NCBI RefSeq assembly: GCF_026810445.1
Contig: NZ_CP113949.1
Span: 3,410,001-3,474,000 of the forward strand
Source of the DNA: Pseudomonas sp. BSw22131
GTDB taxonomy: Bacteria > Pseudomonadota > Gammaproteobacteria > Pseudomonadales > Pseudomonadaceae
DNA: 64,000 nt
Direction: 5' to 3'
The notes under the pieces are model-generated. The model did no database searches, was not told the origin of the DNA, and saw only the letters and a program-made list of their open reading frames with translations. Made by a program: the position numbers and the translations under genes. This document shows positions 25,870 to 34,671 of this stretch, piece after piece; position 1 is the stretch's first letter, and the number at the start of each line of letters is the position of its first letter.

Positions 25870-27981
25870 CTAGACTTTCAGCGCCGCAAGAATCATCGTG
25901 GTCAGCTCGTCAGGGCTGTAAGGCTTGCTCAGCAGGAAGGTGGTGCTGCCCAGTTCATGTGTGCGCGCCAACACGTCGCGGGTATGCCCTGAGGTGAACA
26001 GCACGGGAATTTGCGGCGACTGCTGCCGTGCCCAAATGGCCAGATCGGCGCTTTTGACCTGCCCCGGCATCACCACGTCGGTAAAGATAAGGTCGATCAT
26101 GACGCCGCTGCGCAGGATGGCGATGGCATCGTCACCGTCGGCGGCCATCAGGGTGTTGTAGCCGGCCTGCTGCAATAACTCGACCGATGTAGCACGCACG
26201 TCTGCGTCATCCTCGACCACCAGAATGGTCTCGTGTCCTCCCGCAATGCCCACCATCTGGTTCGGGGTGTCCTGCATCTCCGGCTCAAGGCTGCGCGGGA
26301 AATACATGCGCACCCTCGTGCCTGAGTCCACGGTGCTGATGATTTCAGTGTGCCCACCGCTTTGTTTCACGAAGCCGAACACCATGCTCAGGCCCAGCCC
26401 GGTGCCGTGGCCGTCCGGTTTGGTGGTGAAGAACGGCTCGAAGGCACGCGCTGCGGTCTCAGGGGACATCCCACCGCCGGTGTCGGCGACCACCAGCAAT
26501 ACATACTCGCCGGGGCTGAGTTCCTTGCCGGCACATGCCTCCTGATCGAGCACCACGTTCTGTGCGCTGACGGTAATGTGGCCTTCGCCTTTCATGGCGT
26601 CGCGGGCATTGATCGCCAGGTTCAGCAGTGCGTTCTCCAGCTGATTACGGTCCACATGGATGCGCCAGGCATTTTCCGGCAACAGGATTTCAACGTGAAT
26701 GGTTTCGCCCAGGGCCCTTTGCATCAACTCGCCAAGGCCCTCATAAATCCGCAACAGGCTGTAGACACCCGGGGACAAAGCCTGGCGGCGCGCAAACGAC
26801 AGCAGTTGCGATGACAGTTTAGCGCCGCGCTCGACCGCCGCAGCCGCCGCACTGACGCGCTTCTGCACGCGTGGGTTGTCCGGCTCCTGACGGGCCAGCA
26901 GATAGAGATTCCCGGAGATGACCTGCAACAGGTTGTTGAAGTCGTGGGCAACGCCGCCTGTCAGGCCACCGATGGCTTCGAGCTTCTGCGACTGGCGCAG
27001 TTTGTCTTCGACCGCCGAACGCGCACGCACCTCATCGGCCACCCGCTGCTCAAGCGTGCGCGTGAGCTGGAGCAGCGAGTCTTCGGCGATCTTGCGTTCG
27101 TTGATGTCGATCAGCACGCCCGGAAAACGCAGCGGCTCACCGCGCTCGTCGAACTCGCACCGGCCGCTGGCCTGCACCCAGATGTAATGACCATCAGCGC
27201 GCCGAATCCGGTACTCGGTGTTGTAAGGGCCTCCATGCCGGATCGTGTAGGCAATTGAGTTAGCCACCCGGTCGCGGTCATCCGGATGAATGATCTCGGC
27301 TGCGCTGGCAAGCGGCATGCCTTCGATGAGCAGGTCAGCAGGGTAGGCAAAGGCTCGGGCAAAGCGGTCATCGCCCGAGAGCAGATCGGTTTTGATGTCC
27401 CAGACAAACGAGCCCACCAGGGAACCTGCGTTGAGCGCCAGTTGCAGCCGTTCGTTGGTGGCCCGAAAGGCCCGCCCGGCTTGCTCGCGCAGACTTTCAG
27501 AGACTACGTGCGAAGTGGTCTCGACCACCACCGCCATGACGCCAGCCGGTGCCTCGTCATCGCCCGGAACAGGGCTGTAGTAAAGGTCCATCCAGACCTC
27601 TTCGGGCTTGCCTTCGCGCAGCAGGACCAAATTTTTGTTGCGAAACGACAATGTCCCGCCCGCCAGGCACGTCTCCATCACGCCACGGTTGAATTCGGCA
27701 ACTTCCGGCCAACCCAGTTCAACCGGCGTTCCCAGCAGATACGGGTGGCGGCCACCGGCAAAGACTGAATAAGCGTCGTTGTAGATCATGTAGCCGGGGC
27801 GCCCCCACAGCATCACCAGAGGTACTGGTGATGCCAGCAGAAACTGCACCGCCGAGCGCAGGCTGAGTGACCACGCCTCAATCGGTCCCAGGTCGGTGAG
27901 CGACCAATTGAACGCACGAATACGCCCGGCCATCTCGCCGCCCCAGCCAGCACACCCGTGGTCATCAGTCAGAAAAGGCAT
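25870..27981 (-). CDS. soluble hybrid sensor histidine kinase with PAS domains and receiver
   Basis: A 703-residue protein with no membrane helix or signal peptide. Order: an N-terminal PAS-like segment (about 25-160), a PAS/PAC domain (about 175-300, ending GVLIDINERKIAE), a dimerisation helix with phospho-acceptor His346 in VAHDFNNLLQ, an ATPase domain with N-box NLAINARDAM, ADTGGGMS and HGTGLGLSMV (about 445-555), and a receiver domain (about 585-703) with Asp635 in FTDVVMPG and Lys686. HDFNN kinases belong to the HWE-adjacent/HPK4 group. No output regulator lies next to it. The PAS domains imply a cytoplasmic signal such as light, redox or a small molecule, which cannot be told from sequence. 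Confidence 0.92.
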   Translation of the reverse strand: MPFLTDDHGCAGWGGEMAGRIRAFNWSLTDLGPIEAWSLSLRSAVQFLLASPVPLVMLWGRPGYMIYNDAYSVFAGGRHPYLLGTPVELGWPEVAEFNRGVMETCLAGGTLSFRNKNLVLLREGKPEEVWMDLYYSPVPGDDEAPAGVMAVVVETTSHVVSESLREQAGRAFRATNERLQLALNAGSLVGSFVWDIKTDLLSGDDRFARAFAYPADLLIEGMPLASAAEIIHPDDRDRVANSIAYTIRHGGPYNTEYRIRRADGHYIWVQASGRCEFDERGEPLRFPGVLIDINERKIAEDSLLQLTRTLEQRVADEVRARSAVEDKLRQSQKLEAIGGLTGGVAHDFNNLLQVISGNLYLLARQEPDNPRVQKRVSAAAAAVERGAKLSSQLLSFARRQALSPGVYSLLRIYEGLGELMQRALGETIHVEILLPENAWRIHVDRNQLENALLNLAINARDAMKGEGHITVSAQNVVLDQEACAGKELSPGEYVLLVVADTGGGMSPETAARAFEPFFTTKPDGHGTGLGLSMVFGFVKQSGGHTEIISTVDSGTRVRMYFPRSLEPEMQDTPNQMVGIAGGHETILVVEDDADVRATSVELLQQAGYNTLMAADGDDAIAILRSGVMIDLIFTDVVMPGQVKSADLAIWARQQSPQIPVLFTSGHTRDVLARTHELGSTTFLLSKPYSPDELTTMILAALKV

Positions 27982-28238
27982 CCGCTCACTCTGTATCGCG
28001 ACGGCTCCGCACGGAGCCGGTTATGGATTGTTCCGTTCACCGATGTTCGAGCATGGGACATCAGAAAAAATTCAACGTCGTATAGCGCAACTCCAAAGGA
28101 CGTTGCAATTTCTGACCGCAGGTTGAGCGCCGGAGAATGGCATGACGATCCGCAGCGGTGGTAAATCCCGGTGTTCAATGCCGGTTAAAGAGGGTCACGT
28201 TGCGCAGCAAGCGATGAACCGAGCGTCGCTGCCGGCCG

Positions 28239-29210
28239 CTAACGCCAGGTCCCGGTGTTCAGGCTAGCAGGTGAAAAAGCCTCGAACGTCCATCGCGAAC
28301 GCAGGGCGGCAGGCCGACGTACAGCGGCGTCCACCTGCAGCTTCCACACACGTTCTGCTCCTTCAAACGCCGCGATTTCAGGGCTGTCCAGGATGACCTC
28401 GACCCGCCCGGTCAGGTGCAACAAGTCACCCGATGCAAAATCGACGAACACCAGACCGGCTCTGGGGTTAAGCACGAAATTGCCCAGTGTGTTGAAAAAC
28501 CGGTTGCCGGCAAAATCCGGAATCGTCAGCACATCGCCATCCACCCGCACGAAACCCTTCAGACCGCCCCGATGGGAAACGTCCACCTGCCGCTGCTCGG
28601 GATCGTCCAGAACGTCAGCGTAGCTGGCAACGAAAAAAGTATCTGCCATGCGAATGGTGGCTACCGCCGCGTCGTCCAGCGCGCTGAGGTGTGTAGACAT
28701 TGGCCGCGCAGGTTGAGACGGGGGCAGCGCTTGATTGAGTTGGCGCTGTTGAATGTACTGCGGGCAATTGCCAAACGCCTGCTCGACCGCGACCGAAAAA
28801 CCCTGCTGATCGAGTTGGCTGATTCGCCCGTTGACGCGGTTGCGCCTGCGGGTGTGCAACTCGATTCCGAGCAAGCCCAGCGCAGCGCCCGGAGTGAAGC
28901 CGTGACTGATCGGATCATCGAGGTCCGGCACGCGGCTCACCGTGAGCAAGCGCGGTTGCGGCGAAGCGATGAAGCCTGCGCGGTCGTCCAGCACACTCGC
29001 CCATGGTTGCCCGTGGGCATCGACTGCACCGACCACGATGCAGGGCAATTGCGTATAGAACCGTTGATGCTGCTCGGGAAGATGATCGCGCAGGACCTTG
29101 CTACCGACCGCCTCCATTCGCTCGGCGACGCCGGTTTGGCTCTGCAATTGCTTTTCGCCAGCGTGCCACGGCGACGGAGTGGCGGGCGTGACAGGTGTGA
29201 CGAGGGGCAT
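28239..29210 (-). CDS. pyridoxamine 5'-phosphate oxidase-fold (split-barrel) family protein
   Basis: A 323-residue protein with two split-barrel-like halves: a first with PCIVVGAVDAHGQPWASVL (about residue 55) and a second with RMADTFFVASYADV, RGGLKGFVRVDGDVLTIPDF and GNFVLNPRAGLVFVDF. Such proteins bind flavin (FMN/F420-type) or heme; in some relatives this part is fused to a ferredoxin reductase, which is absent here. I chose the ATG at 29210 with GGAGACG upstream; an upstream frame to 29348 lacks a site. It converges with nothing and stands alone between the histidine kinase gene and the eptA remnant. No specific reaction can be assigned. Confidence 0.78.
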   Translation of the reverse strand: MPLVTPVTPATPSPWHAGEKQLQSQTGVAERMEAVGSKVLRDHLPEQHQRFYTQLPCIVVGAVDAHGQPWASVLDDRAGFIASPQPRLLTVSRVPDLDDPISHGFTPGAALGLLGIELHTRRRNRVNGRISQLDQQGFSVAVEQAFGNCPQYIQQRQLNQALPPSQPARPMSTHLSALDDAAVATIRMADTFFVASYADVLDDPEQRQVDVSHRGGLKGFVRVDGDVLTIPDFAGNRFFNTLGNFVLNPRAGLVFVDFASGDLLHLTGRVEVILDSPEIAAFEGAERVWKLQVDAAVRRPAALRSRWTFEAFSPASLNTGTWR

Positions 29211-29499
29211 GGCGGCGTCTCCAATGAGCAACGTCGGGTTGCGCAGGTGAGGTGTCTGCCGAAGGAGCAGGCGTCGGCTCGCTGAACATGCGGTGAGCAG
29301 CGAGAGCACGTTCTTGTCAATGAGGTGCATGTTGATCCATCCACGCATTGAGCAGAATCACCAGAACACGCAACCCAGCGTTTCAGATCCTGCAATCGAT
29401 TCACCCGATCACACGCCACTCAAGCCAGGAAGCCACGCGCCAATACAGCGGTGTGAAAAGCCTTGCGCTGATTGGTGCCAGCCTCAACCCGAAGGCCGC

Positions 29500-30014
29500 T
29501 ATGATCGCGACTGCAGTCAATGAGACAGCTGTCCATGACACCACTGCGGTACACAACGATAACCAGTGCCCTGATCGGCTACTTGCTGGTGCTGGGCGTG
29601 CTGCCGACCGTGGCCATCTGGCGGTTGCCGGTGACCTGTCGCCGTGTGCTGCCGGGCTTGATCAACAAGGTGCTGGTCGCCATCGGGTGATTGGCGGTGA
29701 TCGCGGTAGCGGTTGGCGCGTTTTACTCGACGTACGCACCGATTGTTCGTGATGAGGACAAACTTACCCACTTCATCAACCCGACCAATTACGTGTACGC
29801 CATCGGCAAGCTGACCAAGCAGCACGTGGCGATCAAGGAGACCCTGAAAGTCCAGACCGTGGGCGCCGACCTCAAATGCCTGCAAGCCAGGCGCGATCAA
29901 CCGGACCTGAGCCACGATTACCTGTTCCATTCGGTGCTAGGCTTGCTCGACGTCACCACCGTGGAATACCAGCCTGTGCTGGACATCTTTCATAGCTGCA
30001 AGACTGGCGGCTGA
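29500..30014 (+). pseudogene. decayed phosphoethanolamine transferase gene (eptA-like), internally deleted
   Basis: Pieces of an EptA-type lipid A phosphoethanolamine transferase are readable but no longer form a gene. AMIATAVNETAVHD lies in one frame (about 29500-29545). The next part, LIGYLLVLGVLPTVAIW (from 29571), is in another frame and meets a TGA stop at 29688. After the stop come FYSTYAPIVRDEDKLTHF and INPTNYVYAIGKLTKQ, then VGADLKCLQ, which runs straight into SHDYLFHSVLGLLDVTTVEY, the C-terminal end of the family. The whole catalytic sulfatase-like domain between VGAD and SHD (about 300 residues) is missing. So a frameshift, a nonsense codon and a large deletion have accumulated. Working homologues modify lipid A and lower polymyxin sensitivity. 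Confidence 0.85.
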
Positions 30015-30034
30015 TTACACCAGAGGACAGCACC

Positions 30035-30868
30035 ATGCCCGCTGATCATCGGACGATCTCCCCGACCACGCCGCATTTCTGGCGCGACGCACAATTACCG
30101 TTCATTGAGGCGCGCTGTATCGAGGACGGGCGCAAGGTGTGTTACTCGCGCCACTCCCATGATGTGTTTTCAATCGGTGCGATCACCTCCGGAAGCAGCA
30201 CTTACCTGCACGAGAAAACCTCCCTGACCATCAGCACCGGCACCGTAGTGCTGATGAACCCAGGTGACGTTCACGCTTGTAATCCCATCGAAGATCAGCC
30301 TTGGTCCTACATCATGCTGTACATCGACGCGGGTTGGCTGGCGTCCATTCAGCAGGTCTGCAGCGTCGGTGAGGCGCAGGCGTTTCGGCCGATTGCGGCA
30401 ACGCACACGCATTCGGTGGCGTTGTTTGAAGGGTTGCTCACGTTGCACGCGATGCTGATCGATCCTGCCGTCGATGCCTTGCGCAAGCATGAAGCCACCC
30501 TCGCCTATTGCCTGCTGATGCAGCAAACACTGGGCTGTTCGGCACCGCCTGTGCGCAAGGCCAACCAGAAAGTCGAGCGCGCCGCCGCGTACATCGACCA
30601 GCACTGTCTTGAGGCGGTTCGACTGGAGGAAATCTGCCGGGCAGCCAACTTGTCCGAAGCCTATCTGATTCGCGCTTTTGAGCAGCGTTACCACATGACG
30701 CCCCACGCTTATCTGATCAATCGGCGGATTCAACTGGCCCAGACGCAACTGCGTGAGGGCGACCCGATTACCGACGTTGCCGTACAGACAGGATTTGCCG
30801 ATCAGGCGCACTTCCAGCGGGTGTTCAAAAAACACCTGGCCGTGACTCCCGGGCAATACAAGCCTTAA
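30035..30868 (+). CDS. AraC-family transcriptional regulator
   Basis: A 277-residue regulator with an N-terminal cupin-like sensor (residues about 30-120: HDVFSIGAITSG, NPGDVHACNPIE) and a C-terminal double helix-turn-helix (about 190-277: RLEEICRAANLSEAYLIRAF, DVAVQTGFADQAHFQRVFKK). It converges on the LysE-type exporter gene with 14 bases between stops. An AraC regulator beside a LysE translocator is a frequent pairing, and it may control the exporter, although the arrangement here is tail-to-tail. The ligand is unknown. Confidence 0.9.
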   Translation: MPADHRTISPTTPHFWRDAQLPFIEARCIEDGRKVCYSRHSHDVFSIGAITSGSSTYLHEKTSLTISTGTVVLMNPGDVHACNPIEDQPWSYIMLYIDAGWLASIQQVCSVGEAQAFRPIAATHTHSVALFEGLLTLHAMLIDPAVDALRKHEATLAYCLLMQQTLGCSAPPVRKANQKVERAAAYIDQHCLEAVRLEEICRAANLSEAYLIRAFEQRYHMTPHAYLINRRIQLAQTQLREGDPITDVAVQTGFADQAHFQRVFKKHLAVTPGQYKP

Positions 30869-30882
30869 TCAAGGATCTTCAC

Positions 30883-31473
30883 TCAGACCCACAGCAGTGA
30901 CACCGCACACACGGCCAGCAGCAGTGCCATGCAGCGGTTGAACAGTCGAATGCGCGCGGGGCTGCCGAGGTACTGGCCCAGAAAAGCGCCGGCATACGCC
31001 CAGCAGGCGACCGACAGGTAACAGACGACGAAGTAGATGATCGCAAAGATGCCGATCAGTCGTGCCTCACCGCCGGCCACGAATGCCCCCATACCCGCCA
31101 CCGCAGCCAGCCACGCTTTGGGGTTGAGCCACTGCATCGCCGCACCGTGCAACAGGGAAGGCTGCCGCGTCGCGCGACCGAGGTTCAGTTGGCCACTGTC
31201 AACCGCCAGCTTCCAGGCCAGATAGAGCAAAAATGCCATCCCCGCCCATCGAATCAGATCCGTCAAAATCGGCCACTGCCGGAGGATCTCGTGCAGTCCA
31301 AAACCGGTGAACAGCAACAGCACGACAAAGCCAACCGTTGCACCCAGCACGTGCCGCAAGCTTGAGCGAAGGCCGTACTGCGCGCCCGAACTGAGCGCGA
31401 CGACGTTCACCGGACCAGGCGAAATAGACGCCGCCAGCGCAAACAGCGCCATGGAAACCCAAACACTCGTCAC
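30883..31473 (-). CDS. LysE/RhtB-family amino acid exporter
   Basis: A 196-residue inner-membrane protein with six hydrophobic helices and the family's N-terminal signature SPGPVNVVALSSGAQYG (residues 19-35). The family exports amino acids or related metabolites such as homoserine and threonine. It starts MTSVWVSMALFALAAS at 31473 and ends 14 bases from the AraC gene in tail-to-tail orientation. The substrate cannot be inferred from the sequence. Confidence 0.92.
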   Translation of the reverse strand: MTSVWVSMALFALAASISPGPVNVVALSSGAQYGLRSSLRHVLGATVGFVVLLLFTGFGLHEILRQWPILTDLIRWAGMAFLLYLAWKLAVDSGQLNLGRATRQPSLLHGAAMQWLNPKAWLAAVAGMGAFVAGGEARLIGIFAIIYFVVCYLSVACWAYAGAFLGQYLGSPARIRLFNRCMALLLAVCAVSLLWV

Positions 31474-31557
31474 ATCGTTTCTCCGCCACTGAATGTCCAG
31501 TGACGGTAATCAATGCGCCGGCAACAGTATTGAAAGAAACCACCCAATCACCAGAAA

Positions 31558-33036
31558 TCAGTCGTGGGCCTGGGACAGCGGGCGTGCTACCTCTTCAAGG
31601 GATTTGCGCTCCGACGCGACGCCCCAGATGGCCTGCACCGACGCCGCAATCAACATCAGCGCGCAACCGATCAAATAGCCAATAAAGACGTTGCCGCGAT
31701 CATGACTGTCGATCAACTCACCGAACAGCATCGGGCCGATAATGCCGCCCAGCCCGGTCCCGAAGGCGTAAAACACCGCAATGGCCAGGGCGCGAATTTC
31801 CAGCGGGAAGGTTTCCGCTACGGTCAGATAGGCCGAACTCGCCGCCGCCGAGGCAAAGAAGAAAATCACCATCCAGGCAATCGCTTGCTGGGTGACGCTG
31901 AGCAGCTCCTGCTGAAACAGGTAACCGCTGATGGCCAGCAATACCCCCGAAATGGCGTACGTCAGGCTGATCATCACGCGTCGGCCAACCACGTCGAACA
32001 GCCGGCCCAGCAGCAGCGGACCGCAGAAATTACCCAGCGCGAGAGGCAATACGTACCAGCCGATGTGCGCAGAAGGCACGCCGTAAAACTCGGTCAGTAC
32101 CAGCGCGTAGGTGAAGAAAATCGCGTTGTAGAAAAACGCCTGAGCGGTGAGCAGCGTCATGCCCACCCATGCGCGCTGGCGATAGGCAACGAACAGCGTC
32201 TGAAAGATTTCCCCAAGCGGCGTGTGATCCCGTGCATGCAGGCGCAACGGTGTACCGGTGGGTTCAGGCAGCGTGTGGCCGTGTTGGCGAAAGCCTTTTT
32301 CGATGTCCTCAACGATCTGCCGGGCTTCGTCGGCCTGGCCATGAATCAACAACCAGCGCGGGCTTTCCGGCAGCCAGAGGCGCATCACCAGAATCAACAG
32401 CCCCAGCACCGCGCCAATGCCAAAACATAGCCGCCAGCCTAGATCGCCCCCGATCCAGCCGGGGTCCAGCAGCACAATGGAGCCAACCGCACCGACAGCC
32501 GCGCCGATCCAGAAGGTACCGTTTATGGTTAAATCGACCCAGCCGCGAAAGCGCGCCGGGGTGAACTCCTGAATCGTCGAGTTGATCGCGGTGTATTCAC
32601 CACCAATGCCCATCCCGGTCAGAAACCGGAACAGCATGAAGCTCCACAGGCTGAATGAAAACGCCGTCGCCGCCGTCGCGCTCACGTAGAGAATCAAGGT
32701 GATAAAGAACAATTTGCGGCGACCAAGTCGGTCCGTCAGCCAGCCGAAGAGCAGCGCGCCCAGCACGGCACCGCTGATGTAGGCGCCACCGGCCAGCCCG
32801 ATATCGCTGTTGGTGAGGTGCAAAACGGGGCTGTCTTTGAGTGCGCCGGACACCGAACCCGCCAGCGTCACTTCCAGCCCGTCGAGCAGCCAGGTGATGC
32901 CCAGCGCAATCACCAGCAAGGTGTGAAAGCGCCCCCACGGCAAGCGGTCCAGGCGCGCTGGCAGGTCGGTTTCAAACACCTGGCCTTTTTGGTCTACAGC
33001 GTGATCTGTGTGCTGTGAAATGCGAGTGGTTGCCAT
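31558..33036 (-). CDS. MFS transporter, sugar/aromatic-acid porter type
   Basis: A 492-residue transporter with 12 predicted helices in two halves around a cytoplasmic loop (about 235-285). The MFS motif GWLTDRLGRRKLF lies after helix 2, PESPRWLL precedes the central loop, and VAETFPLEIR follows helix 10. The closest family flavour is that of aromatic acid/niacin (NiaP-like) or SV2-related porters. I chose the ATG at 33036 with GAGG 8 bases upstream; an upstream frame to 33096 has no site. The C-terminal tail is short and charged (RKSLEEVARPLSQAHD). The substrate is unknown. Confidence 0.88.
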   Translation of the reverse strand: MATTRISQHTDHAVDQKGQVFETDLPARLDRLPWGRFHTLLVIALGITWLLDGLEVTLAGSVSGALKDSPVLHLTNSDIGLAGGAYISGAVLGALLFGWLTDRLGRRKLFFITLILYVSATAATAFSFSLWSFMLFRFLTGMGIGGEYTAINSTIQEFTPARFRGWVDLTINGTFWIGAAVGAVGSIVLLDPGWIGGDLGWRLCFGIGAVLGLLILVMRLWLPESPRWLLIHGQADEARQIVEDIEKGFRQHGHTLPEPTGTPLRLHARDHTPLGEIFQTLFVAYRQRAWVGMTLLTAQAFFYNAIFFTYALVLTEFYGVPSAHIGWYVLPLALGNFCGPLLLGRLFDVVGRRVMISLTYAISGVLLAISGYLFQQELLSVTQQAIAWMVIFFFASAAASSAYLTVAETFPLEIRALAIAVFYAFGTGLGGIIGPMLFGELIDSHDRGNVFIGYLIGCALMLIAASVQAIWGVASERKSLEEVARPLSQAHD

Positions 33037-33140
33037 GGCCTCATCCTCACCTTGAGGCCGGTGGCGGCCTTTGGGTTCAGAGTTCCGGGCCTGCACAGGA
33101 GTTCAGCCCAACAGGATAGGCCGCAGATTCTGTGAACCTG

Positions 33141-33218
33141 AGCTGACGAGCCTGGGCGAGACCGCGATTGCGGTGTGTCAGATAGATTGCATCGCGGCCT
33201 CGCCAGGGCTCGTCAGCT
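33141..33218. repeat. 78-bp palindromic repeat, copy A
   Basis: AGCTGACGAGCC at the left end faces GGCTCGTCAGCT at the right end, with inner arms GCGAGACCGCGAT and ATCGCGGCCTCGC around TTGCGGTGTGTCAGATAGA. Copy B at 38464-38539 is the same element with only a few changes. It lies between the convergent-side ends of the MFS and mntH genes. Its reading frame gives look-alike short open frames in both places that are not genes. Confidence 0.9.
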
Positions 33219-33243
33219 AAACACAAGCGGGATATGCGGATAC

Positions 33244-34563
33244 TCAACTCACCCAGAAATACATCAGCGTCAGGTTGGCAACGGAGATCAGGCCGAACAG
33301 CCCCCAGGCGAGGATTTTGGTGGTCACGCTGTTGGCAAACGGTCCCATCAGCTGTTTGTCGCTGGTAAAGCGAATCAATGGCCACAATGCGAATGGCAGT
33401 TGCAGGCTGAGCACCACCTGGCTGAGCACCAGCATCTTGCCGACCGCGCCATCGCCGAACCAGACCACGCCAATGAACGCCGGAATCAGCGCCAGCCCGC
33501 GGGTAATCAGCCGCCGCTGCCAGCAGGGAATCTTGGCGTTCAAGAAGCCTTCGAGCACCACTTGCCCGGCGATGGTGCCGGTGAATGTCGAGCTTTGCCC
33601 GGCCGCCAGCAAGGCAACGCCAAACAGAATGCTCGCCAGCGTGCCGCCCACTAACGGATCGAGCAGATGATAGGCGTCCTGGATTTCCACCACATCGGTG
33701 TGCCCGGTGCCGTGAAACGCAGCCGCCGCGAGAATCAGAATCGCGGCGTTGATGATCAGCGCCAGGCTCAGTGAACCGATGGTGTCGACCCGCGCATATT
33801 TGATCGCGCTGGCTTTGCTCGCCTCAGTGGTGCCGTTGACACGGGTTTGCACCACCGATGAGTGCAGATAGAGGTTATGCGGCATGACCGTGGCACCGAG
33901 GATCCCGATCGCGATGTACAGCGGCTCCTGACTGCTCAGCACATCCCACGACGGCTTGAGCCCGGCCACCACATCGGGCCAGAACGGTTTGATCAGCACC
34001 AGTTCGATGAAAAAGCAGGTTGCGATAGTGACGATCAGCCCGAGGATGATCGCCTCCAGGCGCCGGAAATTAGCGCCCTGCAGCGCCAGCACAATAACGG
34101 TATCGAAGGCCGTGAGGGCAACGCCGGTGGTGATTGAAACGCCCAGTAGCAGGTGAAACGCCAACGCAGCGCCCAGCACTTCGGCAAGGTCGGTCGCCAG
34201 GATCGATAACTCGGCGAGTATCCATTGGCCCTTTGCCACGTTCGGGCTGTAGCGTTGCGCCGACAATTGCGCAAGGTCGCGACCCGTTGCGATGCCAAGC
34301 CGGGAGCAGAGGTTTTGCAGGACCATCCCGGAGAGGCTTGCGAGCACCACCACGAACAGCAATGAGTAGCCAAAACGCGAGCCTGCTTCGATAGCCGTCG
34401 CCCAGTTGCCCGGGTCCATATAGCCGATGGAGATCAGCAATCCTGGCCCGACAAACAGCATCATCTTGCGTAAAAACGAGGCGTTGGCCGGGATCTCGAC
34501 TGTATCGGTCACAGCAGAAGGGCAAAAAGGCGCGGTGGCGGTGGTGGGCAGTGTGTACTTCAC
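33244..34563 (-). CDS. mntH: Nramp-family divalent metal transporter MntH
   Basis: Proton-coupled Mn(II)/Fe(II) importer of the inner membrane. The 439-residue protein has 11 helices; the metal-site motifs are DPGN at 50-53 (YMDPGNWATAIEAGS) and MPHN at 227-230 (MPHNLYLHSS). The start is not certain: no ATG precedes the conserved region, and I chose GTG at 34563 (VKYTLPTTATAPFC), which matches the usual Pseudomonas N-terminus; a TTG at 34596 is the alternative. It diverges from an MFS gene across about 110 bases and no mntR or fur gene lies nearby. Confidence 0.93.
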   Translation of the reverse strand: MKYTLPTTATAPFCPSAVTDTVEIPANASFLRKMMLFVGPGLLISIGYMDPGNWATAIEAGSRFGYSLLFVVVLASLSGMVLQNLCSRLGIATGRDLAQLSAQRYSPNVAKGQWILAELSILATDLAEVLGAALAFHLLLGVSITTGVALTAFDTVIVLALQGANFRRLEAIILGLIVTIATCFFIELVLIKPFWPDVVAGLKPSWDVLSSQEPLYIAIGILGATVMPHNLYLHSSVVQTRVNGTTEASKASAIKYARVDTIGSLSLALIINAAILILAAAAFHGTGHTDVVEIQDAYHLLDPLVGGTLASILFGVALLAAGQSSTFTGTIAGQVVLEGFLNAKIPCWQRRLITRGLALIPAFIGVVWFGDGAVGKMLVLSQVVLSLQLPFALWPLIRFTSDKQLMGPFANSVTTKILAWGLFGLISVANLTLMYFWVS

Positions 34564-34671
34564 AGGAATCCGGGACGTGGTGGCGGCAAGCCGCAAAGCT
34601 TAAACGCGCAGAAATGTTTTGTCTCGATTCAACTGCCAAACGATTAACATGGGTCGACACAAGCATTTGGA

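Noticed and set aside
33077..33385. 102-codon minus-strand frame that shares GRDA...LTHRNRGLA with one at 38383-38586
   Set aside because: The shared segment is just the translated palindromic repeat, and neither frame has a ribosome site.
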